From positions 27,433 through 49,321 of the forward strand of contig DFIX01000049.1 of NCBI GenBank assembly GCA_002371495.1: DNA of 21,889 nt, read 5' to 3'. The notes under the pieces were generated by a model. That model was not told the DNA's origin. It saw nothing but the letters and a program-made list of their open reading frames with translations, and searched no databases. This document shows positions 1-7,606 of this stretch, in pieces. Made by a program: the position numbers and the translations under genes. How positions within the stretch are numbered: the stretch's first letter is position 1; the number at the start of each line of letters is the position of its first letter. The stretch is from Eggerthellaceae bacterium UBA3686. GTDB taxonomy: Bacteria; Actinomycetota; Coriobacteriia; Coriobacteriales; Eggerthellaceae.

Positions 1-105
1 TTCGACCAGGAAGGCGTACAGCTCGGCAAAGTCCTGGCCAAGCGCGTACTCGCCCACGACACCGACGGCGCCCTAGCTGAGTACAGCCAGATGCTGGGAA
101 TCTAA
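1..105 (+). CDS. pgi: Glucose-6-phosphate isomerase, C-terminal end (partial)
   Basis: Only the last 34 codons and the TAA stop are in the window; the gene begins upstream. The reading frame starts FDQEGVQLGKVLAKRV and ends in AEYSQMLGI. FDQ-x-GV-x-LGK is the conserved C-terminal motif of glucose-6-phosphate isomerase, whose lysine lies at the active site. The enzyme interconverts glucose-6-phosphate and fructose-6-phosphate in the cytoplasm, for glycolysis and gluconeogenesis. A strong hairpin begins 14 bases after the stop, so pgi is probably the last gene of its transcript. The call rests on this short motif alone. Confidence 0.85.
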   Translation, partial: FDQEGVQLGKVLAKRVLAHDTDGALAEYSQMLGI

Positions 106-118
106 GCGCGAACGGGGG

Positions 119-157
119 GGCGGCAGACAACGGGGACGTAGCCCGTTGTCTGCCGCC
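119..157 (+). terminator. Perfect 16-bp hairpin after pgi, possible terminator
   Basis: GGCGGCAGACAACGGG (119-134) pairs perfectly with CCCGTTGTCTGCCGCC (142-157) across a 7-base loop. It lies just downstream of the pgi stop, which fits transcription termination. However, it is followed by CTGTTGTACACCC rather than a clear T-run, so it may instead be a REP-like palindromic unit. The hairpin itself is certain; its role is not. Confidence 0.6.
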
Positions 158-191
158 CTGTTGTACACCCAAAAATCACGCGGTAAGCTGA

Positions 192-533
192 GCATGCCAG
201 GCGAAGGTCACGCCCGCCTACAACCTGCCGTCCAAGCGCGTCATCCACACCGTGGGGCCCATCGCGAACGGAAACCCCACCGACGAGCATCGCACGCAGC
301 TGGCATCATGCTACGAAAGCTGCCTCGAAGCAGCTGCTGCCGAGGGCCTGGCCTCGATCGCGTTCTGCTGCATCAGCACGGGCGTGTTCGGCTTCCCGCA
401 GCGCGAAGCCGCCCAAATAGCCGTGCGCACCGTACGGGACTGGCTCGTCGCGCACGACTCCAGCATGGCAGTCGTGTTCAACGTGTTCGGCCAGAAAGAC
501 GAGCAGATCTACCGCGAGATTCTTGGTTTGTAA
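192..533 (+). pseudogene. Macro-domain ADP-ribose hydrolase, N-terminally truncated remnant
   Basis: The open frame after the stop at 189-191 reads CQAKVTPAYNLPSKRVIHTV, followed by GP and later FCCISTGVFGFPQREAAQIA. This matches the central and C-terminal parts of macro domains (GEAKVTPGYNLP, HTVGP, and the STGVFGFP loop that holds the ADP-ribose phosphates). The end, FNVFGQKDEQIYREIL, resembles the protein-ADP-ribose hydrolases found next to Sir2-type ADP-ribosyltransferases. The family's N-terminal half, with the first ADP-ribose-binding strands and catalytic Asn/Asp region, is missing; the sequence before it is an in-frame stop and the pgi hairpin. A GTG at 252 could start a 93-residue product, but it would lack the fold's core. 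Most likely this is a deletion remnant. Confidence 0.75.
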
Positions 534-534
534 C

Positions 535-619
535 ACGAAGCCGACCAGTATCGGCAACGTGCTATCGCTAGCGCAAACCAAGCTCGCAGCGTGGACCGAA
601 AAGGCTCTGGAGGCTTAGG
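535..619 (+). other. Short open reading remnant after the macro fragment
   Basis: In a frame different from the macro remnant, the DNA reads TSIGNVLSLAQTKLAAWTEK and ends ALEA-stop near 619. This looks like a plausible amphipathic C-terminal helix. There is no start codon or ribosome site in front of it. It may be the tail of a second deleted gene or chance. I cannot assign a family. Confidence 0.25.
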
Positions 620-670
620 CGCTATGAACTATGTAGTTGCACAAGTCCTGAAATGCGACGCGGGCGTGCG

Positions 671-704
671 AAAAAAAATGGGGGCGGATGAATCCGCCCC
701 CATT
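671..704 (-). terminator. Intrinsic terminator of the KAP NTPase gene
   Basis: AATGGGGGCGGA (677-688) pairs perfectly with TCCGCCCCCATT (693-704) over a TGAA loop. Read on the minus strand, the stem is followed by eight T residues (the A-run at 671-678). It ends four bases past the stop codon of the minus-strand gene at 708-2015. This is a textbook Rho-independent terminator. Confidence 0.9.
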
Positions 705-707
705 CGA

Positions 708-2015
708 CTATTTGAGCTTTCGGATCCAGTCCAGGAACGTATCCCTCTTCGCAGCGTCCACCTCGTCGCCCTCGGCGCCTCGCCACAAGGCGGGCAGTTT
801 CGCCCAATTGATTCCATCGTCGAGCCCCAAAGATCCCAGAGCAGCCTCCAGGTTTTCAGCGAAGTGCTCCCCATCGCCTGCAGCACACTCGACAACCGCA
901 TCGAAGCCCTGCGGGCTTTCGACTTGCAGGATAACGGCGGCAAGCAGCATCGCCAGCGAGTCGTCCTGCACGTTTTCCGAGCCGCCGAAAACACTCTGGT
1001 AAAGGTACATCGTGTTCAGGCAGCGTTTTATGCAGCGCAGCGTGGGGTCCTTCAGCAGGATGTCGATCACTGCCGCAAATTCGCCCGAAAGCTCTTCCTT
1101 GCCCTCCATAAGGTTTTTGACGTATTTATCGAGGTTGTACGCACTTGATGGAATGCGGAACGGCACCTGAACGAGCCTGTCGAAAAACAGTTTCTTTCGC
1201 CCGTCGTCGACCTTGTCGCCGAGCTTCTTCCGAACACCATCGAACACCGTCTTCTCATCGACCGAGAGCACGAAAACGCATCGGGGGCAATCCAGATAGG
1301 TTTTTATCGTCTCCATAAGGTCAACGGTGACTTCCGAGCTGACGTGGTCAAGGCCGTCAACGAAAACAACTAAGCGGGAATTATCCGATTTGCCGCTTTC
1401 CTTCGCGATTTGCTGTAGCGTATCGATGAACATGGTTCGGAACGCCTCGACATCTGCGGCGCTGACGACTTCGTCCTCCAGTTTCTCTGGTTTCTCCGGT
1501 TTTTCGTCTTCCGGTTCGAACAGCAGAGAGAGCATGAACCCAAGAGGAGACTCGTCTTCGGAGCCTTTCTCGCCGGCAACCGCTTCGCCCACAACGTGCG
1601 ACACCGCCGTTGCGAGCCCGGAGATTCCCTTCATAGTCTCGAGGTCGGTTCCCGAAAGCCTCGATATCATCTCGCCCACAAGGGTTTCAAACAGATTGAC
1701 CTTAGGATTTGCGCTAAATTGCTGCCATGCGTCGACAGACACAACACCGATGATATCTTTGCGGTACTCCCCCGCATTCGCGCTATCGCCTTCGGAAGAT
1801 TCCGCGCCCGCCCGAAGATCTGCTTCTATCAATTTGATGAGCGAGGTCTTCCCCGAACCCAAATCGCCCTGGATTGCAATTGTCATAGGAGTCGCGCATT
1901 TTTCGATGAAATCCGCGATTCCCTTCACGTATCCGTCGCGAAAAAGCTTGTCCTCGTCTGTTGCCACGTCGGCTAAAGCCTCGGTCGCTGACAATGCCTT
2001 GGTCTCGTCAGACAT
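708..2015 (-). CDS. KAP-family P-loop NTPase
   Basis: The 435-residue protein has a Walker A motif GDLGSGKTS at residues 50-58 preceded by MTIAIQ, a Walker B strand LVVFVDGLDH at about 215-224, and a later FFDRLVQVPFRIPSS stretch at about 277-291. This is the layout of the KAP branch of STAND-like P-loop NTPases (KAP is named after Kidins220/ARMS and PifA). Residues 166-190 form a charged linker (EPEDEKPEKPEKLEDE). The two transmembrane inserts of classic KAP proteins are not obvious, so it looks cytosolic or peripherally bound. The start is well supported: AGAAAGGA lies seven bases before the ATG. The gene is monocistronic, ends in a strong terminator, and diverges from the symporter gene at 2135. 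Bacterial KAP NTPases are linked to phage exclusion (PifA) and membrane signalling; a defence role here is only a possibility. Confidence 0.85.
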   Translation of the reverse strand: MSDETKALSATEALADVATDEDKLFRDGYVKGIADFIEKCATPMTIAIQGDLGSGKTSLIKLIEADLRAGAESSEGDSANAGEYRKDIIGVVSVDAWQQFSANPKVNLFETLVGEMISRLSGTDLETMKGISGLATAVSHVVGEAVAGEKGSEDESPLGFMLSLLFEPEDEKPEKPEKLEDEVVSAADVEAFRTMFIDTLQQIAKESGKSDNSRLVVFVDGLDHVSSEVTVDLMETIKTYLDCPRCVFVLSVDEKTVFDGVRKKLGDKVDDGRKKLFFDRLVQVPFRIPSSAYNLDKYVKNLMEGKEELSGEFAAVIDILLKDPTLRCIKRCLNTMYLYQSVFGGSENVQDDSLAMLLAAVILQVESPQGFDAVVECAAGDGEHFAENLEAALGSLGLDDGINWAKLPALWRGAEGDEVDAAKRDTFLDWIRKLK

Positions 2016-2134
2016 GTCGAATCCTTTCTATTCGGTTTCCTCGCTTTAATCTCGGCGGCTTCCCCTTTGCTTTGCAAGACTAGCACAATGGCATTGCGCC
2101 AGCCAAAGTTATCGGGATTCACCCAACATCGGCA

Positions 2135-3769
2135 ATGGACTTCTATGGTAAATTGACGTTCATGGCCAGAAACAAGATCACCAGAATAGACGCTAGCGAA
2201 AAAAGCCTCCCACAGGCACGGGCTTTCATCAAAAAGGCTCTTAGCAGACGCTACGTTAACGCGAGCATCGCTTCCGAGATGGAGCTTCTTTTCGAGGCGA
2301 TTTTCCACAAGATAATCTTGCAAGTTGGCGACAAAGGCACCCAACTCGAAATCAGCAGCATCAGAGAGCTCGGACGCACAGATATCAAGATTACGTTTCC
2401 GGGCAAGCGCTTCTCGCCGCTCGAAGCGGACGTGTCATCAGACCCCGATGCGAAGATCATCGAGGCATTTTCCGACAAGGTTTCCTGCTCGTACCAAGGC
2501 GGCTGCAACGCCATCCGGATTTCCGTGGGTCAAAGCGCTTGGGCCTTTATCCTTCCGAACCTCATTGCCGTCGTCGCCGCCATCATCGTAGGCGCCGTGC
2601 TCGAATTAACGCTTGACGAGACGACACGACAACTGATAGCGGAAGAATGGACACTGCCCCTGCAGAAGCTGTTCACCAACGCCGTGCTCATGATAGGCGC
2701 ACCGATGACCCTCTTCTCGCTGCTCAAGAACGTAACCGACTGCTTCGTAGTGGCGGATCGCCATTCCGCTTCGCGCAAGCTGTTCGTGACCTCGATGTCT
2801 TCGTCCGTCGTCGTCATCGCGCTGGCCGTCGTAATGGGCTTCGCGGTCGCCCAGACAATTCTGTCGGCAAGCGGGGTAACGGAGCGTTTTGACCTGGGGT
2901 TTGCCAATTGGTCGCTCGCCGCGGCGGTGGACCAGATAATACCGTCGAGCATCATCGAGCCCTTCGAGACCATCTCGCCCATTCCGATGATCGTCGTAGC
3001 AATCCTCATTACAGGCGCCCTAAGATCTATGGGCCAGAATTTCAATGCGGTGAAACGCGCGATCGACATTTTCTACGATCTGTTCTCGAACATACTCAAG
3101 ATAGTAATGACCGCCTTCCCGGTTGCATGCTTCCTGCTTTTCCTGGAAGTCCTGCTGGCTAAGGACGGCATTATGTACTTTCTGGAAATCCTCTTCGTCG
3201 TCATCACCGTGTTCGCATGCACGTTGCCCGTGCTCGTCTTGTATGCCCTAAGCCTAAAGGCGCATGGCATACCGGTGCGGGAGTTCGCAAGAAGACTCTG
3301 GCCGCTTGTAAAGGAGAACTTTGCCATAGGTTCCGTTATCGATGCCGTGCCCTACAACACGCGCTATTGCGCACAGCATTTCGGCATCTCGCAGCAGCGG
3401 CTCGAGAAGGAACTCCCGGTATTGGCGCAGACCAGCCTTGACGGCAATTGCTTCGTCCTCATGTTGCTTGCCACGATTTACATATTCATCGCCAACTGCG
3501 AAGTGTCGTGGATCAACATCGCGGTCATAGCCTTCATCGTGATGTTCTTGTCGTTCGGCGCCCCCAACCAGCCGGGCTCCATTCTTATTGGCATGCTGAT
3601 AATCTTGGCGTACCTGCATTCGGACGCCGCCGTTTCGCTGGCGTTGTGCTTCGAGCTCTTCTGCGGCGGACTGCAAAACATTCTGAACATGATCAGCGGA
3701 GTGGTGACGGTCGCCGAAAACGAGCACAGGGAAGCAACGGCGGAAAAGGGCCGGACCCTTCACATGTGA
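2135..3769 (+). CDS. SDF-family (dicarboxylate/amino acid symporter-like) transporter with soluble GHKL-like N-terminal domain
   Basis: The protein is 544 residues from the ATG at 2135; an ATG at 2162 is an alternative and neither has a clear ribosome site. Residues ~135-525 are about eight membrane segments with re-entrant-loop features of the DAACS/SDF fold: GSVIDAVPYNTRYCAQHFGI (399-418) at hairpin 1, SLDGNCF (434-440) replacing NMDGT, and FGAPNQPGS (474-482) at hairpin 2. Canonical coupling residues (the serine-rich hairpin 1 and the Asp of DxxxTxxNxxGD) are changed, so substrate and ion are unknown. Residues ~10-130 are soluble. The run DIKITFPGKRFSP, followed by DKVSCSYQGG, resembles the D-x-G-x-FxP and D-x-V-x-Y strands of HATPase_c_2/anti-sigma ATPases, but the N-box Asn is missing. 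The nucleotide-binding reading is tentative. It diverges from the KAP NTPase gene. Confidence 0.75.
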   Translation: MDFYGKLTFMARNKITRIDASEKSLPQARAFIKKALSRRYVNASIASEMELLFEAIFHKIILQVGDKGTQLEISSIRELGRTDIKITFPGKRFSPLEADVSSDPDAKIIEAFSDKVSCSYQGGCNAIRISVGQSAWAFILPNLIAVVAAIIVGAVLELTLDETTRQLIAEEWTLPLQKLFTNAVLMIGAPMTLFSLLKNVTDCFVVADRHSASRKLFVTSMSSSVVVIALAVVMGFAVAQTILSASGVTERFDLGFANWSLAAAVDQIIPSSIIEPFETISPIPMIVVAILITGALRSMGQNFNAVKRAIDIFYDLFSNILKIVMTAFPVACFLLFLEVLLAKDGIMYFLEILFVVITVFACTLPVLVLYALSLKAHGIPVREFARRLWPLVKENFAIGSVIDAVPYNTRYCAQHFGISQQRLEKELPVLAQTSLDGNCFVLMLLATIYIFIANCEVSWINIAVIAFIVMFLSFGAPNQPGSILIGMLIILAYLHSDAAVSLALCFELFCGGLQNILNMISGVVTVAENEHREATAEKGRTLHM

Positions 3770-3798
3770 CAGGGCTGCGAACCCCGTTGCATCCTCAT

Positions 3799-5163
3799 TT
3801 ACGAGCGGACGGACTTGTCGGGATCGATGGTCATGCTCTGGAATCGCTTCGACATAACGTTATCGTCGAAATTCTCGGCATAGAATTGCTCGATTCCGGC
3901 TTCCGGCACATGGCCGGCCATGCGTGCACCCCAATTATCGAGCGCTTGCAGGGTCATGACGCAATTCACCAGCATAAGCGAGGCGCATACGAGCGTCACG
4001 CTGTAGCGCCATTTCCAGGGGATGAGGTTGAACACCCGCAAGAAAACCGGCAGCAGCAGCTTGATCCACACCGTGCCAAGGACACCGAACATCGACGCGA
4101 AGAGCAAGCAAGTGCGCCCGCCGAATATGTCGCCGAGGAACTGGTCGGAGTAGTCCCAGGCCGAGGCGCCGAATGCCACTTCCATAAACCAGCTGACGAA
4201 GTACTCGAAACCGCCGCCGATAATGGTGCAGATGACGAAGATGAAAACAATGTTGCGGTCTTTGAAACGGTTGAGCGCAATGGTCATGAGAACGGCACCG
4301 ACTCCGTAGATGGGCGAGAAAGGGCCCCACAGCAGACCCGCCCGGTCCTGATAGACGCCCGGCTCGACGACGACCATATGGAAGACGATCTCGACGATGA
4401 GACCGACGATGCTGCCCACGATAAACGTCCAGAACAGGTTGAAAAAATCGAGACGTATGTAGCCTTCGCCGGGGTCCGCCAAGCCAAGCGTGCCCTGTTC
4501 CGCATGGACTTGCGTGTCGAGCTTTCGAAGCCCCGCTTGCAGGTTCGACTCGTTTATGAGCGAGGGGTTAAGGTAGGTCGAAAGCGCAACTTGCGCCGCC
4601 AATTGCACGAAGTTGAACAGGAGCACAGGGCCGATGCCGTAAAGCATGAGCTGGCAAACCAACGAAATCATGGTCAAGGCGATGTTCACGTTGATGAGCG
4701 CACTGGCGGCCCCCCGTTTTCCCTTTATGAGGCGCAGGCCCACGAGGAACGAAAGCACTGTTGAAACGAACGAGCAGATTGCCGCCACGACAACGACACC
4801 TGCGGTGGTGGCGGTAACCTTTTCCAGCGCTTCCACCAAAACGTTGCTGTCGAATATCGAGAGTATGGTCACAACGCCTGAGGCTATGCCCAGAGCGCCC
4901 GTTACGATGAGGAGGATGCTCAGTATACGCAACGGCATGGGCAGCTTCGAAAAGGCAAGGCCTTTCATGCTGCCGCGCACGATGCTCATGATCTCGGCGC
5001 GCTCCTTGGTTGTTAGCGGCTGTTCCTCGCTGCGTTCGCGCGCCGCTGCAAGAATGGCTTCCACGTCCTGCTCGTCGAGAAACCCATCGGCTACGACGTC
5101 GCGTGTCACATCGAGAATTCCTTTTTCCGCCATTAGCACATCCAATCGAACCTCATCGAACAA
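3799..5163 (-). CDS. CmpB-type putative ABC transporter permease (PF06541) with long N-terminal region
   Basis: This is a 454-residue integral membrane protein. Residues ~245-395 match the PF06541 (ABC_trans_CmpB) family: FFNLFWTFIVGSIVGLIVEI, then GLLWGPFSPIYGVGAVLMT, GGGFEYFVSWFMEVAFG and WDYSDQF. These are the family's GP-x-x-P-I-Y-G and W-D-Y signatures. In front lies a charged segment (1-72, EEQPLTTKERAEIM) and about four further membrane helices (80-200), making it roughly twice the length of minimal family members. The family is annotated as an ABC permease but its transport role is not established. The first ATG is used; a second at residue 11 (MAEKGILDV) is possible. A near-perfect -10 box lies upstream. 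Its stop is 29 bases from the convergent symporter stop. Confidence 0.75.
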   Translation of the reverse strand: MFDEVRLDVLMAEKGILDVTRDVVADGFLDEQDVEAILAAARERSEEQPLTTKERAEIMSIVRGSMKGLAFSKLPMPLRILSILLIVTGALGIASGVVTILSIFDSNVLVEALEKVTATTAGVVVVAAICSFVSTVLSFLVGLRLIKGKRGAASALINVNIALTMISLVCQLMLYGIGPVLLFNFVQLAAQVALSTYLNPSLINESNLQAGLRKLDTQVHAEQGTLGLADPGEGYIRLDFFNLFWTFIVGSIVGLIVEIVFHMVVVEPGVYQDRAGLLWGPFSPIYGVGAVLMTIALNRFKDRNIVFIFVICTIIGGGFEYFVSWFMEVAFGASAWDYSDQFLGDIFGGRTCLLFASMFGVLGTVWIKLLLPVFLRVFNLIPWKWRYSVTLVCASLMLVNCVMTLQALDNWGARMAGHVPEAGIEQFYAENFDDNVMSKRFQSMTIDPDKSVRS

Positions 5164-5238
5164 ACCCCGGCCCTGCCCCGCTTTTCAGCTCAGGCACTTG
5201 GCAACGGCAAGGCAATCACCAGGTTGCTGGCCGCCGCG

Positions 5239-5268
5239 ATTATACCCCTAGCTTCTGTAGTTGTATTC
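5239..5268 (-). promoter_or_regulatory. Candidate promoter for the CmpB-type gene
   Basis: On the minus strand, TATAAT (complement of 5239-5244) is preceded by GGGG. A weak -35-like AATACA sits 17 bases upstream (about 5262-5267). It lies in the 138-base gap between the AI-2E family gene and the CmpB-type gene, about 75 bases before that start. Only the -10 box is strong. Confidence 0.4.
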
Positions 5269-5301
5269 CCCGTTCAGCAAAATACCGCACTGGTCAGGTC
5301 T

Positions 5302-6474
5302 TCATTCCTGCTTATCGGAAAGCGATTTCTGCAGCTTCTCAAAGGGACTCAGGCAATCGCTGGGAAGCTTCTCGCGACGAGCAAAATCTGCCTCCACGAT
5401 GCGGAAGATCGTGGCGGTAAGGGGCACGCCGACGAATGCGCCCGGAAAGCCGAATACCGCCGTGCCAATCGTGATGCCGACGAGCGGCCACATGCCCGTA
5501 AGGCCAACGGATTTGGTCACCACGCGCGGGTAGAAGAAGTTCTGCTCGATTTGCTGAACGATGAAGAACAGGACGAGGAAAATGAGCGCCTTCTGCCACG
5601 ATGTCGCCAAAATGACGATTGCCCCAAGAATCGCGCCGATGATGGCGCCAATCATGGGGATGAGCGACATGACACCCACGAGCGCACCCAGCATGAGGGC
5701 TTCGGGCATCTCGGCTATCGTGCAAGCAATAGCCACGAGGCCGCCGAAAATAAGCCCTTCGAGCGCCGAACCAATGATATAGCTGCGGAAGCTTACATCT
5801 GCAAACGCGATTCCTTGCGAGAACCTCTCGTCGGCCCGCTTGCCGATATAGGTCTGAACGAGCTTGTGCGCACCATTCGAGAGACTGTTTTTCTCCCCGA
5901 GGAACCAAAACGAGAAGATGATACCCATAAACCAGGCGCCAATTTGGCCGAAAAGCGACATAACCTGCGGAAGCGAGCTTGCGACGCCCGATTGCAGCCA
6001 GGACGCGACGTCGTTTACAACTTGTTCCCAATTGATGGAGTTAAGCTGCGCCACCAGCGCAGGCGGCAAAAGGGAAGACAAAAAGCCGTTGTTCGTAATG
6101 CGCTCGACGGCGCCTGGAACAGTTTCTGCGAGCCTGATGACGGCATCGACCAGGTTCGGTATAACCAAGATACCCGCGAAAAGCACAACGCTTAGGGTGC
6201 ACACGAACGACAGCAGAAGCGAGAGCCCGCGGTTGCGCGTGCCGTCGCCCGTCGGGCCAGGCAGCACACGCTCGAAAAAGCGCATGGGAATATTTACGAT
6301 ATAGGCGATGACGAGGCCCGCAATGATGGCGAGCGCGCCACTGAGGACCACCTCGACAAAACTCTCGATTTCACCCCAGTAGCGGATGAACAGAAAAACG
6401 ATGAGCACGCTGATAATCAGCTTTGCACATGTTTTCCAGCTTATAGTCGGTCCGTTGCTATTCTTGTCGTCCAC
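5302..6474 (-). CDS. AI-2E/PerM family membrane permease
   Basis: The 390-residue protein matches the AI-2E (UPF0118, PF01594) family in length and pattern. It has an N-terminal helix pair (SWKTCAKLIISVLIVFLFIR), a large external segment (~100-180), and a C-terminal helix cluster containing LIPMIGAIIGAILGAIVIL, QQIEQNFFYPRVV, and GITIGTAVFGFPGAFVGVPL. QQIE-Q/N-x-x-x-P and the GxxxGvPl motif are diagnostic. Members export small molecules, or act as Na+/H+ antiporters; the autoinducer-2 link applies to only a few. The start is GTG with GGAG about ten bases upstream. The start is only 28 bases downstream of the PAP2 phosphatase stop, so the two are probably cotranscribed. Confidence 0.9.
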   Translation of the reverse strand: MDDKNSNGPTISWKTCAKLIISVLIVFLFIRYWGEIESFVEVVLSGALAIIAGLVIAYIVNIPMRFFERVLPGPTGDGTRNRGLSLLLSFVCTLSVVLFAGILVIPNLVDAVIRLAETVPGAVERITNNGFLSSLLPPALVAQLNSINWEQVVNDVASWLQSGVASSLPQVMSLFGQIGAWFMGIIFSFWFLGEKNSLSNGAHKLVQTYIGKRADERFSQGIAFADVSFRSYIIGSALEGLIFGGLVAIACTIAEMPEALMLGALVGVMSLIPMIGAIIGAILGAIVILATSWQKALIFLVLFFIVQQIEQNFFYPRVVTKSVGLTGMWPLVGITIGTAVFGFPGAFVGVPLTATIFRIVEADFARREKLPSDCLSPFEKLQKSLSDKQE

Positions 6475-6502
6475 GTGCCCTCAACTCCATTGACGTTAGC
6501 GT

Positions 6503-7432
6503 CTATTGTCTTGCGGGTTTGCTTTCATCGCCGCGCTTCTGCAGCGCCATCATGATAAGAAACGCAATGACGCTCACGAACGCACCCGTACTGACGTCGG
6601 ACAGGAAGTGGGCGCCAAGGATCATGCGGCAAGCCATGACAGTCAGGGCGAAGATAATCTCGATTACGAGGGCGATACCCAGCTTATCCCGCAGGCCAGG
6701 GTACACGAGGCTTAGGCCATAGAACGAGGCGAGAAGGGCGGCCGCCTGCGCCGAGTGGCCGCTGGGGAACGACTTGAACGCATCCCTCTCGAGGCCGAAA
6801 GTAGCCATGAGCCCCTCGGTCCCCGAGCTCTTCTGATACCAAGGGCTGAACTCGACGCCCTCGTACCCCGCAAGCACCACGCGCGGACGCGGGCGTGCCA
6901 TGAAGTTCTTTACGATTTCGATCAGCACGTACGAGCCCACCAGCACCACGATTACCACGAGCACGCGGCGTGCCAGGTCCTTGGCATCGTTCGCTTTGCC
7001 GGCATTGAAACCCAGCGCGCACAGGCCGACGCCGATGATAGCGCCGATACCCATGCGAGCGAGGGTAGGAAGCTCGCTACCTGTCAACCCGCCGAAACCG
7101 TCGCGTATCGAGAGAACTGAACGAGTGATGAGGGCGCCGAAGAGCGCTGCAAGCACCACGCACAGTACGGCGCCCGCAATACGCAAAGCAGGCGGTCTTT
7201 GGCTCGCAAGGCAACGTTGCATAAGCACGCCCAAAAGAAGGCAGCCGGGATAAGCCATTGGGATGAGCCCCAAAGTCGAGACAAAGACGACAAGAGGGTT
7301 GTCGGGTGCATAAATCGCCTCCGCGACTTGATAATCCACAAACGTTCCCGCTGCCAGCATAACCACGAGCACCACGGCGAACGTCCCCATGCCACGCATC
7401 AAGAAAGAGCGCTGTTTTTGAGTCACTTCCAT
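6503..7432 (-). CDS. PAP2-family membrane phosphatase
   Basis: This 309-residue protein carries all three PAP2 motifs: KNFMARPRP (K-x6-RP, residues 175-183), PSGH (223-226) and R-x5-H-x3-D (R269, H275, D279). The catalytic histidines are therefore intact. Around six membrane helices place the active site at the outer face. The family dephosphorylates phosphatidate, prenyl pyrophosphates such as undecaprenyl pyrophosphate, or related lipids; the substrate cannot be read from the sequence. The ATG at 7432 is preferred because GGGAAGG lies five bases before it; a GTG directly upstream (7435) is in frame. It probably forms an operon with the AI-2E family permease. Confidence 0.9.
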   Translation of the reverse strand: MEVTQKQRSFLMRGMGTFAVVLVVMLAAGTFVDYQVAEAIYAPDNPLVVFVSTLGLIPMAYPGCLLLGVLMQRCLASQRPPALRIAGAVLCVVLAALFGALITRSVLSIRDGFGGLTGSELPTLARMGIGAIIGVGLCALGFNAGKANDAKDLARRVLVVIVVLVGSYVLIEIVKNFMARPRPRVVLAGYEGVEFSPWYQKSSGTEGLMATFGLERDAFKSFPSGHSAQAAALLASFYGLSLVYPGLRDKLGIALVIEIIFALTVMACRMILGAHFLSDVSTGAFVSVIAFLIMMALQKRGDESKPARQ

Positions 7433-7606
7433 CACCGCCTTCCCTGTTGCCGAGAACGCACCACTTCGCAGCCTCGGCTCAAATACCCGTATCGCATTCT
7501 ACATCTGTCAATCGTGCTTTGTGACCCCACACAGCTCCATGAGGGGTTCCGAACGTTACTGTTCGCACTGGCCTCTCGATCGTCCGCCCAGGTCGGCGGC
7601 AGGGCG

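Noticed and set aside
3448..4764. Long plus-strand open frame of 438 codons opposite the symporter end and CmpB-type gene
   Set aside because: It is antisense to two well-supported membrane proteins, has His/Arg/Glu-rich low-quality composition and no ribosome site.
5224..6195. Plus-strand open frame of 323 codons opposite the AI-2E family gene
   Set aside because: Antisense shadow with abnormal Arg/Asp/His composition; the minus-strand gene has clear family motifs.
7506..7535. TTGACA on the minus strand upstream of the PAP2 gene as a promoter
   Set aside because: The complement at 7506-7511 is a perfect -35, but no acceptable -10 box lies at 16-18 bases.
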